Origin: Brachybacterium subflavum
Lineage (GTDB): Bacteria; Actinomycetota; Actinomycetes; Actinomycetales; Dermabacteraceae
Reading direction: 5' to 3'
DNA: 64,000 bases
NCBI RefSeq assembly: GCF_009299795.1
Contig: NZ_VIGP01000002.1
Coordinates: 186,001-250,000, forward strand
Made by a program: the position numbers and the translations under genes. This document shows positions 1 to 7,102 of this stretch, in pieces. The notes under the pieces are model-generated. The model searched no databases, was not told the DNA's origin, and saw only the letters and a list, made by a program, of their open reading frames with translations. Position 1 is the stretch's first letter. Every line of letters starts with the position of its first letter.

Positions 1-292
1 GGTAGGCGCGCACCGGGTCGTCGGAGCTGAGCACCGTGACGGCGCTCGAGAGACGGATGCGCTCGGTGCGGGTGGCGATCCCGGCGAGCAGGGTCTCCGG
101 GGTGGAGATCGCATAGTCGTCGCGGTGGTGCTCGCCGACGGCGAAGATGTCGATCCCCGCCTGATCCGCGATCACGCCCTCCTCGAACACGCTGCGCAGC
201 GCCTCGGCGTCGCTCACGCGCGCGCCCTTCCCGTCGACCATGACGTCGCCGAAGGTGTCGACCCCGAGCGTGATCCGATCCGTGCTGTCCAT
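1..292 (-). CDS. LLM-class flavin-dependent oxidoreductase (5' part only)
   Basis: Only the first 97 codons are in the window; the gene runs off the left edge. The start is an ATG preceded by an AGGGAGAG-like ribosome binding site. The N-terminus reads as a bacterial-luciferase-like TIM barrel: a beta strand ITLGVDTFGD, a helix with EEGVIADQAGID, then FAVGEHHRDDYA, where the EHH motif is the usual signature of this family, followed by STPETLLAGIATRTERIRL. Family members use reduced flavin with NADH/NADPH for monooxygenation or dehydrogenation; the substrate cannot be inferred here. It is transcribed away from tRNA-Glu, and a palindrome of MarR-operator type lies about 85 bp upstream. Confidence 0.88.
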   Translation of the reverse strand, partial: MDSTDRITLGVDTFGDVMVDGKGARVSDAEALRSVFEEGVIADQAGIDIFAVGEHHRDDYAISTPETLLAGIATRTERIRLSSAVTVLSSDDPVRAY

Positions 293-375
293 CTGCGGCT
301 CTCCCTGTTCCGCGGCCTGCGCGCGGATCTGGCGCGCACGCCGCTCGTGCGTGATGGGGCCACTCTCCCGCCGAC

Positions 376-394
376 TTGTTGATTCGTCAACTAT
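376..394. promoter_or_regulatory. candidate MarR-type operator upstream of the flavin monooxygenase
   Basis: GTTGA-TTCG-TCAAC forms a perfect 5-bp inverted repeat (378-391). It sits in an AT-richer patch, and on the minus strand it contains TTGACG, a possible -35 box. The shape resembles the AGTTGA/TCAACT boxes bound by many MarR regulators. No regulator gene is visible next to it, so this is only a candidate. Confidence 0.35.
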
Positions 395-499
395 TCATCG
401 CTGCAGGCGGAACCTCCCCGACGCCCCGATGTCACGTGCGCCGCATCGCACGCGAACCCGCTCGCGGGGCTGCCGCGGGGATCGGTATGCTTCCCCCGG

Positions 500-572
500 G
501 CCCCCATCGTCTAGCGGCCCAGGACACTGGCCTTTCACGCCGGCGACACGGGTTCGAATCCCGTTGGGGGTA
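500..572 (+). tRNA. tRNA-Glu (anticodon TTC)
   Basis: The acceptor stem GCCCCCA (500-506) pairs with TGGGGGT (565-571), with one G-U pair. The anticodon stem CTGGC/GCCGG encloses the loop CTTTCAC, giving anticodon TTC at 534-536. The T arm contains GGTTCGAATCC. CCA is not encoded. It reads GAA and GAG codons. Confidence 0.96.
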
Positions 573-681
573 CGACTGGATGACTCCGGATCCGGGGTCG
601 GGACCGCCGCCGCGAGCACCGGGAACGGGCACTGCGAGGTGTTTCACAGGCCGAGTGGTCGAGGGGCCCGAAAAGGTCCGG

Positions 682-687
682 TAGAGT
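682..687 (+). promoter_or_regulatory. candidate -10 box for tRNA-Asp
   Basis: TAGAGT lies about 40 bp upstream of the tRNA-Asp gene and matches TANNNT. The -35 region is not recognisable, so confidence is modest. Confidence 0.4.
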
Positions 688-726
688 TATCCAGGTCGGA
701 AACGCGAGAGCGCGGACGACGAGAAT

Positions 727-800
727 GGCCCTGTAGCTCAGTTGGTTAGAGTGCCGCCCTGTCACGGCGGAGGTCGCCGGTTCAAGCCCGGTCAGGGTCG
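727..800 (+). tRNA. tRNA-Asp (anticodon GTC)
   Basis: The acceptor stem GGCCCTG pairs with CAGGGTC, with discriminator G. The D arm contains AGCTCAGTTGGTTAGAG. The anticodon stem CCGCC/GGCGG encloses a loop with GTC. The T arm is GCCGGTTCAAGCCCGGT. CCA is not encoded. A strong hairpin follows directly. Confidence 0.96.
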
Positions 801-807
801 CCCCGCA

Positions 808-843
808 CGAGAGGCCCCGGAGCAGATGCTCCGGGGCCTCTCG
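808..843 (+). terminator. intrinsic terminator after tRNA-Asp
   Basis: A perfect 17-bp inverted repeat begins 8 nt after the tRNA: the left arm CGAGAGGCCCCGGAGCA (808-824) and its reverse complement (827-843). The centre is GA, so the real loop is larger by a pair or two. There is no long T tract, as is common in high-GC actinobacteria. Confidence 0.75.
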
Positions 844-892
844 CATGTCCGGTGCATGCGGCGCGACTCAGCCGGCATCGACCCGCGCGTCC

Positions 893-898
893 TACGCT
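893..898 (+). promoter_or_regulatory. -10 box, probable leaderless start of the MDR oxidoreductase
   Basis: TACGCT ends 6 nt before the ATG at 905, so the expected transcription start coincides with the start codon. The GGAGG next to the ATG is too close to act as a normal ribosome binding site. Confidence 0.5.
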
Positions 899-904
899 CG
901 GAGG

Positions 905-1927
905 ATGAGCACGCGACCGACCAACCATCGCATCCACCTCGCCGCTCGCCCGCACGGCGAGCCCACCGCCGCCGACTACGAGCACGACGTCGTCGAGGTC
1001 CCCTCCCCCGCCGATGGCCAGGTGCTGCTGCGCACCCGATTCCTCTCCCTCGACCCGTACGTCCGCGGACGGATGAGCGACGCCGAGTCCTACGCCGCCC
1101 CGATGGAGATCGGGGACGTGATCGTGGGCGCGACCGTGTCTGAGGTCGTCGAGTCCGCCGCCGGGGGCTTCGCCGCCGGCGACGTGGTGCTCTCCTACGG
1201 CGGCTGGCAGGAATACAGCATCGAGGCCGCGGAGGGCCTGCGGCGCCTCGACCCCGACGCCGCCCCCGTCACCACCGCGCTCGGCGTGCTGGGAATGCCC
1301 GGCTTCACCGCCTACGCCGGGCTGCTCGCGATCGGCCGGCCGCAGCCCGGGGAGACCGTGGCCGTGGCCGCCGCCACGGGTCCCGTGGGCTCCGCCGTCG
1401 GCCAGATCGCACGGGTCCTCGGGGCGCGCGCGGTGGGCATCGCCGGCGGCGAGCGCAAGGTCGAGCGCATGCGCGAGCTCGGATTCGACGCCGCGCTGGA
1501 CCACCGCGCTCCGGACCTCGGCGCCCGCCTCGACGACGTCGCGCCCGACGGCATCGACGTGTACTTCGAGAACGTCGGCGGTCCCGTCTGGGACGCCGTG
1601 CTCCCCCGACTCAACGAGTTCGCCCGCGTGCCCGTGTGCGGCCTCGCCTCCGGCTACAACGCGACGTCCCTGCCCGAGGGCCCCGACCGCACCGGCCAGC
1701 TGATGGGTGCCGTGCTGCGCAAGAGCCTGACGCTGCGCGGCTTCATCCAGCGCGAGTTCGCGCCCACGATGTTCGAGGACTTCCTGCGGGACATGACCGG
1801 ATGGATCGGCAGCGGGCAGGTCCGCTACCTCGAGGACATCCACGAAGGACTGGACAGCGCCCCCGACGCCTTCCTGGGCATGCTGCGCGGCGACAACCTC
1901 GGCAAGACCATCGTGCAGGTCTCCTGA
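905..1927 (+). CDS. NADP-dependent medium-chain oxidoreductase (zinc-free MDR family)
   Basis: 340-residue protein of the leukotriene-B4-dehydrogenase/curcumin-reductase/CurA-like group of MDR enzymes, which reduce activated C=C bonds of enones with NADPH. The N-terminal GroES-like domain carries LSLDPYVRGRM (about residues 47-57), the family hallmark. The Rossmann domain has the AATGPVGSAVGQIA nucleotide loop (about 157-170) and the later VYFENVGGPVWD segment. No zinc-ligand cysteines are seen, as expected. I chose the ATG at 905 over an in-frame ATG 60 nt upstream because homologues start near RIHLAARP and because the upstream start lies inside the tRNA-Asp terminator. The gene stands alone and is convergent with the next unit; a tandem repeat follows its stop codon. 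The physiological substrate is unknown. Confidence 0.9.
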   Translation: MSTRPTNHRIHLAARPHGEPTAADYEHDVVEVPSPADGQVLLRTRFLSLDPYVRGRMSDAESYAAPMEIGDVIVGATVSEVVESAAGGFAAGDVVLSYGGWQEYSIEAAEGLRRLDPDAAPVTTALGVLGMPGFTAYAGLLAIGRPQPGETVAVAAATGPVGSAVGQIARVLGARAVGIAGGERKVERMRELGFDAALDHRAPDLGARLDDVAPDGIDVYFENVGGPVWDAVLPRLNEFARVPVCGLASGYNATSLPEGPDRTGQLMGAVLRKSLTLRGFIQREFAPTMFEDFLRDMTGWIGSGQVRYLEDIHEGLDSAPDAFLGMLRGDNLGKTIVQVS

Positions 1928-1961
1928 GGCGACCGCCCGCTGCCCGTCCGGCTCGGCCCGC

Positions 1962-2088
1962 CGGCCCGAACGGGACCGCCCGTCGGCCCGAACGGGACCG
2001 CCCTCGGCCCGAACGGGACCGCCCTCGGCCCGAGCGCGACCGCCCTCGGCCCGAGCGCGACCGCCCTCGGCCCGAGCGCGACCGCGCG
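1962..2088. repeat. 21-bp tandem repeat, six copies
   Basis: Six units of about 21 bp start at 1962, 1984, 2005, 2026, 2047 and 2068; the first spacing is 22 bp. The first three share CGGCCCGAACGGGACCGCC, and the last three have GAGCGCGA in place of GAACGGGA. So two sub-types occur in blocks, which suggests stepwise duplication. The array fills the gap between two convergent genes. Confidence 0.9.
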
Positions 2089-2127
2089 CCGGGCCGACGG
2101 CGAGGGATCATTCCGATCCTGTGCGCA

Positions 2128-3132
2128 TCACGCCACGACCTGGACGTCGAAGACGTGGATGGTCGCGTTCGACGGCAGCTGCACGGCCTCGACGGTGCGC
2201 CCCGCCTCGAGCGGCACGCTCACGGCGTACAGGCTGTAGGTGCCGTTCTCGTTGCCGAAGCCCGCGGGGGTGTTGCGGCCCTTCGAGGCGACGACCTGCT
2301 CGGCGGTGTCCTCGCCGGCGCCGACGCCCGTCCAGTTCGGCACGCCGATGTGGCCGGTGCTCGTGGTGCCGTCGGCGTAGTAGACGGTCACCGTGCCCGC
2401 GGCGTTCAGACCCGATCCGGACGCCAGCAGGGCGAGCGAGGAGCCGCTGCCGTCGAGCCGGAAGGCCTGCCCCTGCGCGGCGACGTTGTCCTTCTTCGCA
2501 GGTCCCAGGTCCGGCCAGGTGAAGGTCGCGCCCGCGCCCCGGATCTCGGAGCCGCGGACCACGCCCGCCTTCTTCAGGGCGGCGTCGGAGAACGAGTCGC
2601 CCTCGCCGTCGAACTCGCCCCGGTCCTTCTGGGCGAGATTCGTGGTGCCCACGTTGTTGCGGGCCGCCGCGAAGCTCGCGATCGGTTCGCCGGAGGTCTG
2701 CACGCGCTCACCACGGATGCTCCCGTGGCCGTCGCCGCCCCGGTAGGCGATGTAGGCGGTGAAGGCGTAGGAGTGGAAGCCGTCGCGCAGGGTCGGCACG
2801 CGCACGTCGAAGGACTTCGTCATCCGGGCTCCGGGCGCGATCTTCTCGGCGATCGTGATGGTCTCGGGGCTCGTGGTCCAGCCCTCGGGCCCGTGCAGGG
2901 TGATCGTGGTGTCGGTCATCGCCTCGCGCGAGGAGTTGGTGATGGTCACCGAGAGGGTCTGGATGGAGTCCTGGTCGGCGAGGTCGACCATGGAGACCTG
3001 GGCGTCGATCTGCCGGGGCGCCTGGCTCGCGGCGAGCGCGGGCACGGCCGCGGCGAGCACCAGGGCGATCGCGAGGAGCAGCGCCTGCGGGAGGCGCTTC
3101 AGGGCGGGGGTCGGGGGTGCGGTGGTGTTCAC
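2128..3132 (-). CDS. secreted NEW3/NPCBM-like carbohydrate-binding protein
   Basis: 334 residues. It starts at GTG within GTGA, overlapping the stop of the upstream GH109 gene by 4 nt, so translation is probably coupled. A positively charged start and a hydrophobic run (LLLAIALVLAAAVPALA, about residues 18-34) form a secretion signal. Next comes an Ig-like region (VTITNSS, LHGPEGWTTSPETITI) typical of NEW3 domains, which accompany glycosidases. The C-terminal half (ATFTWPDLGPA, VYYADGTT, VQLPSNATIHVFDVQVVA) resembles a beta-sandwich sugar-binding module. No catalytic motif is visible. I infer that it is the binding partner of the neighbouring exported GH109 enzyme, supplied as a separate chain instead of a fused domain. 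Confidence 0.75.
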   Translation of the reverse strand: MNTTAPPTPALKRLPQALLLAIALVLAAAVPALAASQAPRQIDAQVSMVDLADQDSIQTLSVTITNSSREAMTDTTITLHGPEGWTTSPETITIAEKIAPGARMTKSFDVRVPTLRDGFHSYAFTAYIAYRGGDGHGSIRGERVQTSGEPIASFAAARNNVGTTNLAQKDRGEFDGEGDSFSDAALKKAGVVRGSEIRGAGATFTWPDLGPAKKDNVAAQGQAFRLDGSGSSLALLASGSGLNAAGTVTVYYADGTTSTGHIGVPNWTGVGAGEDTAEQVVASKGRNTPAGFGNENGTYSLYAVSVPLEAGRTVEAVQLPSNATIHVFDVQVVA

Positions 3133-4577
3133 TTCGGCATCTCCTTCTTCTTCGAGTCGATCCCCTGGCGCAGCTCGGACCAGCGCCCGCGGGTGAAGTC
3201 CGGGTAGTCGAGGGTCGCCCCTCCCTGGTCGATCGACATCTCGCTCATGGGGACGGCGGCGCACCAGGTGGCCGAGTCGTAGACATCGATGTCGGGCACC
3301 AGGCCCAGGCGGATGCACTGGATGGTGCGCCACTGCAGGAGGTAGTCGATGCCGCCGTGGCCGCCGTTGGACTCGGCGTCGTCCCCGACCTCCTTCCACA
3401 GCCAGTGGTCGAACTCCTCCTGGAAGGAGTCGAAGGAGTGCCAGGCGTCGTCCCCGTGATCGGGCTCGACATAGATCCGGCCGCCGGAGTCCCCCGTGCC
3501 CACGTAGTCCTCGAAGAGGCCGCGGGCTCCCTGGATGGAGTTGATGCGGCTGTAGGGACGGGCGGTGGTGGTGTTGAGCTCGGTGCGGATCGAGCGCCCC
3601 TTCTCGGTCTCGTGCATGCAGGTCACGAGGTCGCCGGTGACGTATGTGTCCTTCCACGAGGGGTGCTCCGGCGGCATGAAGCGCTTGCGGTAGTCGGCCA
3701 GGCCCCGCGCGGCGCTCGCCTGCGCGCGGATGGTCGTGATGCGGTCCCCGCGGTTGATGTCCATCGCGTTGGCGACCGGCCCCAGGCCGTGCATCGCGTA
3801 GAAGGAGCGGTTGTGCTTCGTGTGCCAGGTGCGGCGCCAGTGATCGGTGTAGTAGTCCTCATCGAACAGCAGCGCACGCAGGTCGTGGCAGTAGCCGCCC
3901 GCGCCGTCGCTGAGATCGCCGAAGACGCCCGCGTGGGCAGCGCGCATCATCGCCAGCTCGTTGCGGCCGTAGCAGCAGTTCTCGGCGAGGAAGAGGTGGT
4001 TCTTCGTCTTCTCGACGGTGCCCACGAGGTCCCAGATCTCGTCGAGCTCGGTGGCGATGGGCAGCTCGACGGCCACGTTCGCCCCCGCCAGCAGCGCGGC
4101 CTTCCCCTGGGCGTAGTGGAACTCCCAGGGAGAGGCGATGTAGACGAGGTCCAGCTCGACCTCGTCGAGCATCTCCTGGAAGGAGTCCTCGGAGCCGCCG
4201 AACTCGCGGGGGCGGTCCTTGCCGGCATCCTCGAGCGCGTCGGCGATCTTCGTCGCGCGGTCGGCACGGATGTCGCAGACGGCGTCGATCGAGGTGCCCG
4301 GCACGGCGGCCCAGCCCTCGTACATCGTGCCGCCACGGTTGCCCAGGCCGATGAGGCCGACGCGCACGGTGTCGCGCTGGGCGAAGGGGACGCCGAGCAT
4401 GGTGGCCCTGCCCTTCAGCGGCGAGTCGCCCGTGGACCCGCCCTTCCCTCCCTTCGCCTTCTCGGCGGGGGCGGCCGTCGCGGGCAGGGAGGTCGCGGCG
4501 GTGGCGAGGCCGGCGGCGCCTGCGGCGCCGGCCCCGGAGAGGAGCGCTCGACGGGATGGCATGCGGGATGAGTTCAC
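3129..4577 (-). CDS. GH109 NAD-dependent glycosidase, Tat-exported (alpha-N-acetylgalactosaminidase family)
   Basis: 482 residues from a GTG start with AAGG about 10 nt upstream. A twin-arginine signal (SRRALLSGAG, about 8-17, then an Ala-rich stretch to TAAPA) predicts folded export with its bound cofactor. The Gfo/Idh Rossmann loop GLIGLGNRGG is at 74-83, followed by ASPWEFH, an ELP in place of the usual EKP (171-173), and ENCCYG (199-204). These features, a Tat signal on a Gfo/Idh fold and the ENxCYG motif, mark glycoside hydrolase family 109. That family cleaves alpha-N-acetylgalactosaminides by an NAD-assisted oxidation-elimination route. The exact sugar is not certain, since the family has other substrates. 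The following gene overlaps by 4 nt. A long palindrome in the upstream region suggests control by a sugar-responsive repressor. Confidence 0.85.
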   Translation of the reverse strand: MNSSRMPSRRALLSGAGAAGAAGLATAATSLPATAAPAEKAKGGKGGSTGDSPLKGRATMLGVPFAQRDTVRVGLIGLGNRGGTMYEGWAAVPGTSIDAVCDIRADRATKIADALEDAGKDRPREFGGSEDSFQEMLDEVELDLVYIASPWEFHYAQGKAALLAGANVAVELPIATELDEIWDLVGTVEKTKNHLFLAENCCYGRNELAMMRAAHAGVFGDLSDGAGGYCHDLRALLFDEDYYTDHWRRTWHTKHNRSFYAMHGLGPVANAMDINRGDRITTIRAQASAARGLADYRKRFMPPEHPSWKDTYVTGDLVTCMHETEKGRSIRTELNTTTARPYSRINSIQGARGLFEDYVGTGDSGGRIYVEPDHGDDAWHSFDSFQEEFDHWLWKEVGDDAESNGGHGGIDYLLQWRTIQCIRLGLVPDIDVYDSATWCAAVPMSEMSIDQGGATLDYPDFTRGRWSELRQGIDSKKKEMPK

Positions 4578-4756
4578 GCTGTTTCACCTTGTGAGTGGGG
4601 GATGGGAGGCCGACGCAGGAGCGCCCGGTCGCGCGCGGACGCGCGGCCGACGGTGCGTGCGCGGGCGTTCGGAGGGCACATCGTCGTGCGGACCGCGGTG
4701 CTCCGAGACGCCCCGGCTCGTTCCGGGGCTGTGTCGAAGGTCTCATCCCTGGCGCT

Positions 4757-4778
4757 CGATGTCAAACGATTGACATCG
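4757..4778. promoter_or_regulatory. 22-bp palindromic operator upstream of GH109
   Basis: CGATGTCAA-ACGA-TTGACATCG has perfect 9-bp arms around a 4-nt spacer. The arm sequence and near-symmetric centre resemble LacI-type operators. On the minus strand the right half gives a TTGACA -35 box, so repressor binding there could block the GH109 promoter. The start codon is 180 bp away, so a long leader or a different promoter is possible. No lacI-type gene is in the window. Confidence 0.6.
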
Positions 4779-4828
4779 CGCGGCCCCGGCCCCGCCGTGG
4801 TGGCATCGCTCACCTCGCCCCCTCCCCG

Positions 4829-4858
4829 TTGGGAGCGCCCCGGAACCCCTGGTAGCCT
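4829..4858 (+). promoter_or_regulatory. promoter of tRNA-Phe
   Basis: TTGGGA (4829-4834), an 18-nt spacer and TAGCCT (4853-4858) lie 26 bp upstream of the tRNA. Confidence 0.5.
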
Positions 4859-4883
4859 TGACTCCGGCTCGCCCGCGAGCCGC

Positions 4884-4959
4884 GGCTCTGTAGCTCAGTT
4901 GGTAGAGCGTTCGACTGAAAATCGAAAGGTCACCGGATCGACGCCGGTCGGAGCCACCA
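4884..4959 (+). tRNA. tRNA-Phe (anticodon GAA)
   Basis: The acceptor stem GGCTCTG pairs with CGGAGCC (one T-G pair), with discriminator A at 4956 and an encoded CCA at 4957-4959. The anticodon loop CTGAAAA gives GAA. The T-loop reads GGATCGACGCC instead of the usual GGTTCGA, a small deviation. Confidence 0.94.
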
Positions 4960-4962
4960 CCG

Positions 4963-4992
4963 GAGGCCCTCACGCACACGCGTGAGGGCCTC
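4963..4992 (+). terminator. intrinsic terminator after tRNA-Phe
   Basis: A perfect 13-bp stem GAGGCCCTCACGC / GCGTGAGGGCCTC has an ACAC loop and is followed by TTCT. Confidence 0.8.
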
Positions 4993-5052
4993 TTCTCATG
5001 CGCTCCCCCATCACCGCAGCTCGACGCCTCCCGCGCGTGCTGGAATGGCCGG

Positions 5053-5658
5053 GTGACCCATTTCTACCGCCCGTCCGAGGGGCACCGGCTCCCCCATGAC
5101 CCGTTCAACGCCATCGTGGCGCCGCGGCCCATCGGGTGGATCGCCACCGTCGACGCGCACGGCGCGAGGAACCTCGCCCCGTACTCGTTCTTCAACGCCC
5201 TCAACTACACGCCCCCGCTGATCGGCTTCTCCAGCAACGGCTGGAAGGACACCGTGGCCAACTGCGAGGCGACCGGGGAGTTCACCTGGAACCTGGTCTC
5301 GCGCGCGCAGGCCGAGCAGATGAACTCCTCCTCGACCACGGCCGAGGTCGACGAGTTCGACGCCGCTGGCATCGTCGCCGCCCCCTCGATCGAGGTCGGT
5401 CCCCCACGGGTGGCCGCCTCACCGGTGAGCTTCGAGTGCAGGGTCACGCAGATCATCGACCTGCGGACCTCGGTCGGAGGCTCCACCGGCTCGTGGTTCA
5501 CCGTGGGCGAGGTCGTGGGCGTGCACCTGGAGGAGTCCGTCCTGGTGGACGGCGTCTTCGACACGGTAGCGGCCGACCCGGTGCTGCGCGGCGGCGGTCC
5601 CACGGCGTACTTCAGCATCGATCGAGCGCAGCGGTTCGACATGCGCCGGCCCGACTGA
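5053..5658 (+). CDS. flavin reductase-like FMN-binding protein
   Basis: 201 residues. The GTG start has no clear ribosome binding site, but TGGAAT ends 6 nt upstream, so it may be leaderless. HDPFNAIVAPRPIGWIATVDAHG opens the split-barrel flavin reductase-like domain (about residues 15-40). It continues with NLAPYSFFNALNYTPPLIGFSS, the flavin-binding part of the fold, and EFTWNLVS. Proteins of this type bind FMN and either reduce free flavin or act as small oxidoreductases; this one matches the RPIGWI subfamily, whose substrates are mostly unknown. It is a single gene convergent with the Mnh operon. Confidence 0.85.
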   Translation: MTHFYRPSEGHRLPHDPFNAIVAPRPIGWIATVDAHGARNLAPYSFFNALNYTPPLIGFSSNGWKDTVANCEATGEFTWNLVSRAQAEQMNSSSTTAEVDEFDAAGIVAAPSIEVGPPRVAASPVSFECRVTQIIDLRTSVGGSTGSWFTVGEVVGVHLEESVLVDGVFDTVAADPVLRGGGPTAYFSIDRAQRFDMRRPD

Positions 5659-5678
5659 GCGAGCGCCGGGAGTCCGAC

Positions 5679-5702
5679 GGGCCGATGGGCCGATGGGCCG
5701 AT
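5679..5702. repeat. 8-bp tandem repeat, three copies
   Basis: GGGCCGAT is repeated exactly three times and followed by a mirrored CGGCCC. It lies in the 80-bp gap between two convergent genes. Confidence 0.8.
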
Positions 5703-5738
5703 CGGCCCTGGAGGCCGACGACAAGGCGAACCCTGCCC

Positions 5739-6341
5739 TCAGATGCCGTCCTCGTCGCGGCCCCGCCGCTCGACGACGTCCTCGAGCTCCTTCTCGGTCT
5801 CGTCCTCGAGGTCGATATCGAGGTCCAGCGACGTGGGACCGCTCTCGTCCTCGGGCTCGTCCCAGTTCGAGAGGTTCGAGAGATCCGCGTGCTCGTGGGC
5901 GCCGCCCACCACGTTCTCGGGGAAGCGCTCGGGGGGCTCCTCCTCCCCCAGGTGCGGGCCCTGGGTCTCGTCGACGAAGCCGTCCTCGTCGTCGTCCTCG
6001 TCGAACGTCGCCGCGAGCCGCGGGGTGAGCTCGTCGATCGTGTAGGCGCTGCCGGAGACGAAGCCGCGGCGGAACGCGGCCCGTCCCACCATCGTGCTCG
6101 AGACGGTCACGGTGGCCATCTGCGCGAGCATCACCAGCAGCATCGAACCGGCGATCGCCCAGCTCCCGGCGATCAGCGCCGTCCCGGCGAGGACGAGCAG
6201 CAGGCCGACGGTCTGGGGCTTGGAGACGGCGTGCATGCGCCGCAGCACGTCGCTGAAGCGCTCGAGACCGATCGAGGCGACCAGGGCGAACAGCGCGCCG
6301 AGCGCGATGAGCACCAGTCCGATCACGTCCATCGCGCTCAT
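5739..6341 (-). CDS. mnhG: Na+/H+ antiporter subunit G with acidic C-terminal tail
   Basis: 200 residues, last gene of the Mnh/Mrp operon; its ATG overlaps the mnhF stop (ATGA). The first about 115 residues are the three-helix PhaG/MnhG domain: DVIGLVLIALGALFALVASIGLERFSDVLRRMHA, then KPQTVGLLLVLAGTALI, then a third membrane segment. The RMHAxSKPQT segment is the family hallmark. Typical MnhG proteins are 110-120 residues long. Here about 80 extra residues follow, very rich in Asp and Glu (DEDDDEDG, LDLDIDLEDETEKELEDV), probably cytoplasmic. The subunit is part of the seven-subunit membrane complex that exchanges cytoplasmic Na+ for external H+ and supports alkaline and salt tolerance. Confidence 0.93.
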   Translation of the reverse strand: MSAMDVIGLVLIALGALFALVASIGLERFSDVLRRMHAVSKPQTVGLLLVLAGTALIAGSWAIAGSMLLVMLAQMATVTVSSTMVGRAAFRRGFVSGSAYTIDELTPRLAATFDEDDDEDGFVDETQGPHLGEEEPPERFPENVVGGAHEHADLSNLSNWDEPEDESGPTSLDLDIDLEDETEKELEDVVERRGRDEDGI

Positions 6342-7102
6342 CGCTCCTCACCCCCGGACTCGCCGCCGCGGCCGTCGGAACCCCGGGCGCTCGGTCCGGC
6401 ATCCTCGGCGCCTCCATCGGCCTCATGGACGTCGAGGCCGGAGGCGAGGGACCCGGCGGCCGGTCCCGGCAGGCGCGGCGCCGCACCTCCCGCGACGGCA
6501 TGGGGGCCGACGGGATGCGAGGGAGAGCGCGGACCCGGGCCGTCGTCGGTGAAGGGTGCACGGGCCACCGGGACCTCGTCGGCCTCCTCGCCGCCCGCGG
6601 CCGCACCGGGCCCCGCCCCGGACTGCGCACCGGACGCCGTCGCGACGCGCTCCACGGCATCCGGCCCTGCGCCGGCGCCCGCGGCGTCGACCGCCTCCTC
6701 GACGGCGCCTGCGGCGTCCGTGCCCTCCGCGTCCGCGGCCTCCGCGCCGGGCGGGTCCGAGGCGAGCGTGTCCGACTGCAGGGCGTCGGGATCCTCCGGC
6801 AGTCGGGCAGCGCCCGACCTCACCCGATCGCGGGAGACGAAGCGGGCAACCGCGAGCGTGCCGACGAAGGCGAGCGCGGTGAGCCCGAGCATGGGCGCCA
6901 CCCCGTAGCTCGTCCCCGTCGCCGCCGTGTACAGCGCCATCCCCGCGACCACCAGGACGATGAGCATGTCCGAGGCGACGGCTCGATCCAGGATGGTCGG
7001 GCCGACGATCATCCGATGCACGGCGGGCAGCGCCGCGAGCGCGAGGATCCCCGCGATCACCATCAGCGCCACGTCGAGCGCATCCGCGTTCCCCATGATC
7101 AT
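6338..7102 (-). CDS. mnhF: Na+/H+ antiporter subunit F with long low-complexity tail
   Basis: 254 residues. The start codon overlaps the mnhE stop (ATGA). Residues 1 to about 95 are the MnhF/PhaF domain, with three membrane helices and the conserved RMIVGPTILDRAVASDM segment between the first two. The family is normally about 90 residues. The remaining about 160 residues are rich in Ala, Gly, Pro, Asp and Glu, without a recognisable fold. The tail coding DNA keeps a continuous reading frame up to the 4-nt overlap with mnhG, so I regard it as a real extension and not a frameshift product. Confidence 0.9.
   Translation of the reverse strand: MIMGNADALDVALMVIAGILALAALPAVHRMIVGPTILDRAVASDMLIVLVVAGMALYTAATGTSYGVAPMLGLTALAFVGTLAVARFVSRDRVRSGAARLPEDPDALQSDTLASDPPGAEAADAEGTDAAGAVEEAVDAAGAGAGPDAVERVATASGAQSGAGPGAAAGGEEADEVPVARAPFTDDGPGPRSPSHPVGPHAVAGGAAPRLPGPAAGSLASGLDVHEADGGAEDAGPSARGSDGRGGESGGEER

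Larger units (their letters stand above)
4578..4883. other. intergenic region between GH109 and tRNA-Phe
   Basis: About 306 bp without a credible gene. It holds the GH109 upstream region with the palindrome at 4757-4778, and the tRNA-Phe promoter near its right end. Nothing else was recognised. Confidence 0.6.

Noticed and set aside
640-680. A third tRNA-like sequence between tRNA-Glu and tRNA-Asp
   Set aside because: GCCGAGTGGTCGAGGG resembles a D arm of a serine or leucine tRNA, but no matching acceptor, anticodon or T arm follows; it may be a relic at most.
1962-2088. Possible CRISPR array
   Set aside because: The units abut directly without spacers, differ in two blocks, and no cas gene is present.
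5739-7102. Frameshifts producing the long MnhF and MnhG tails
   Set aside because: The frames run without interruption from the conserved domains to stops that overlap the next start, or end the operon, so the tails fit the gene structure.
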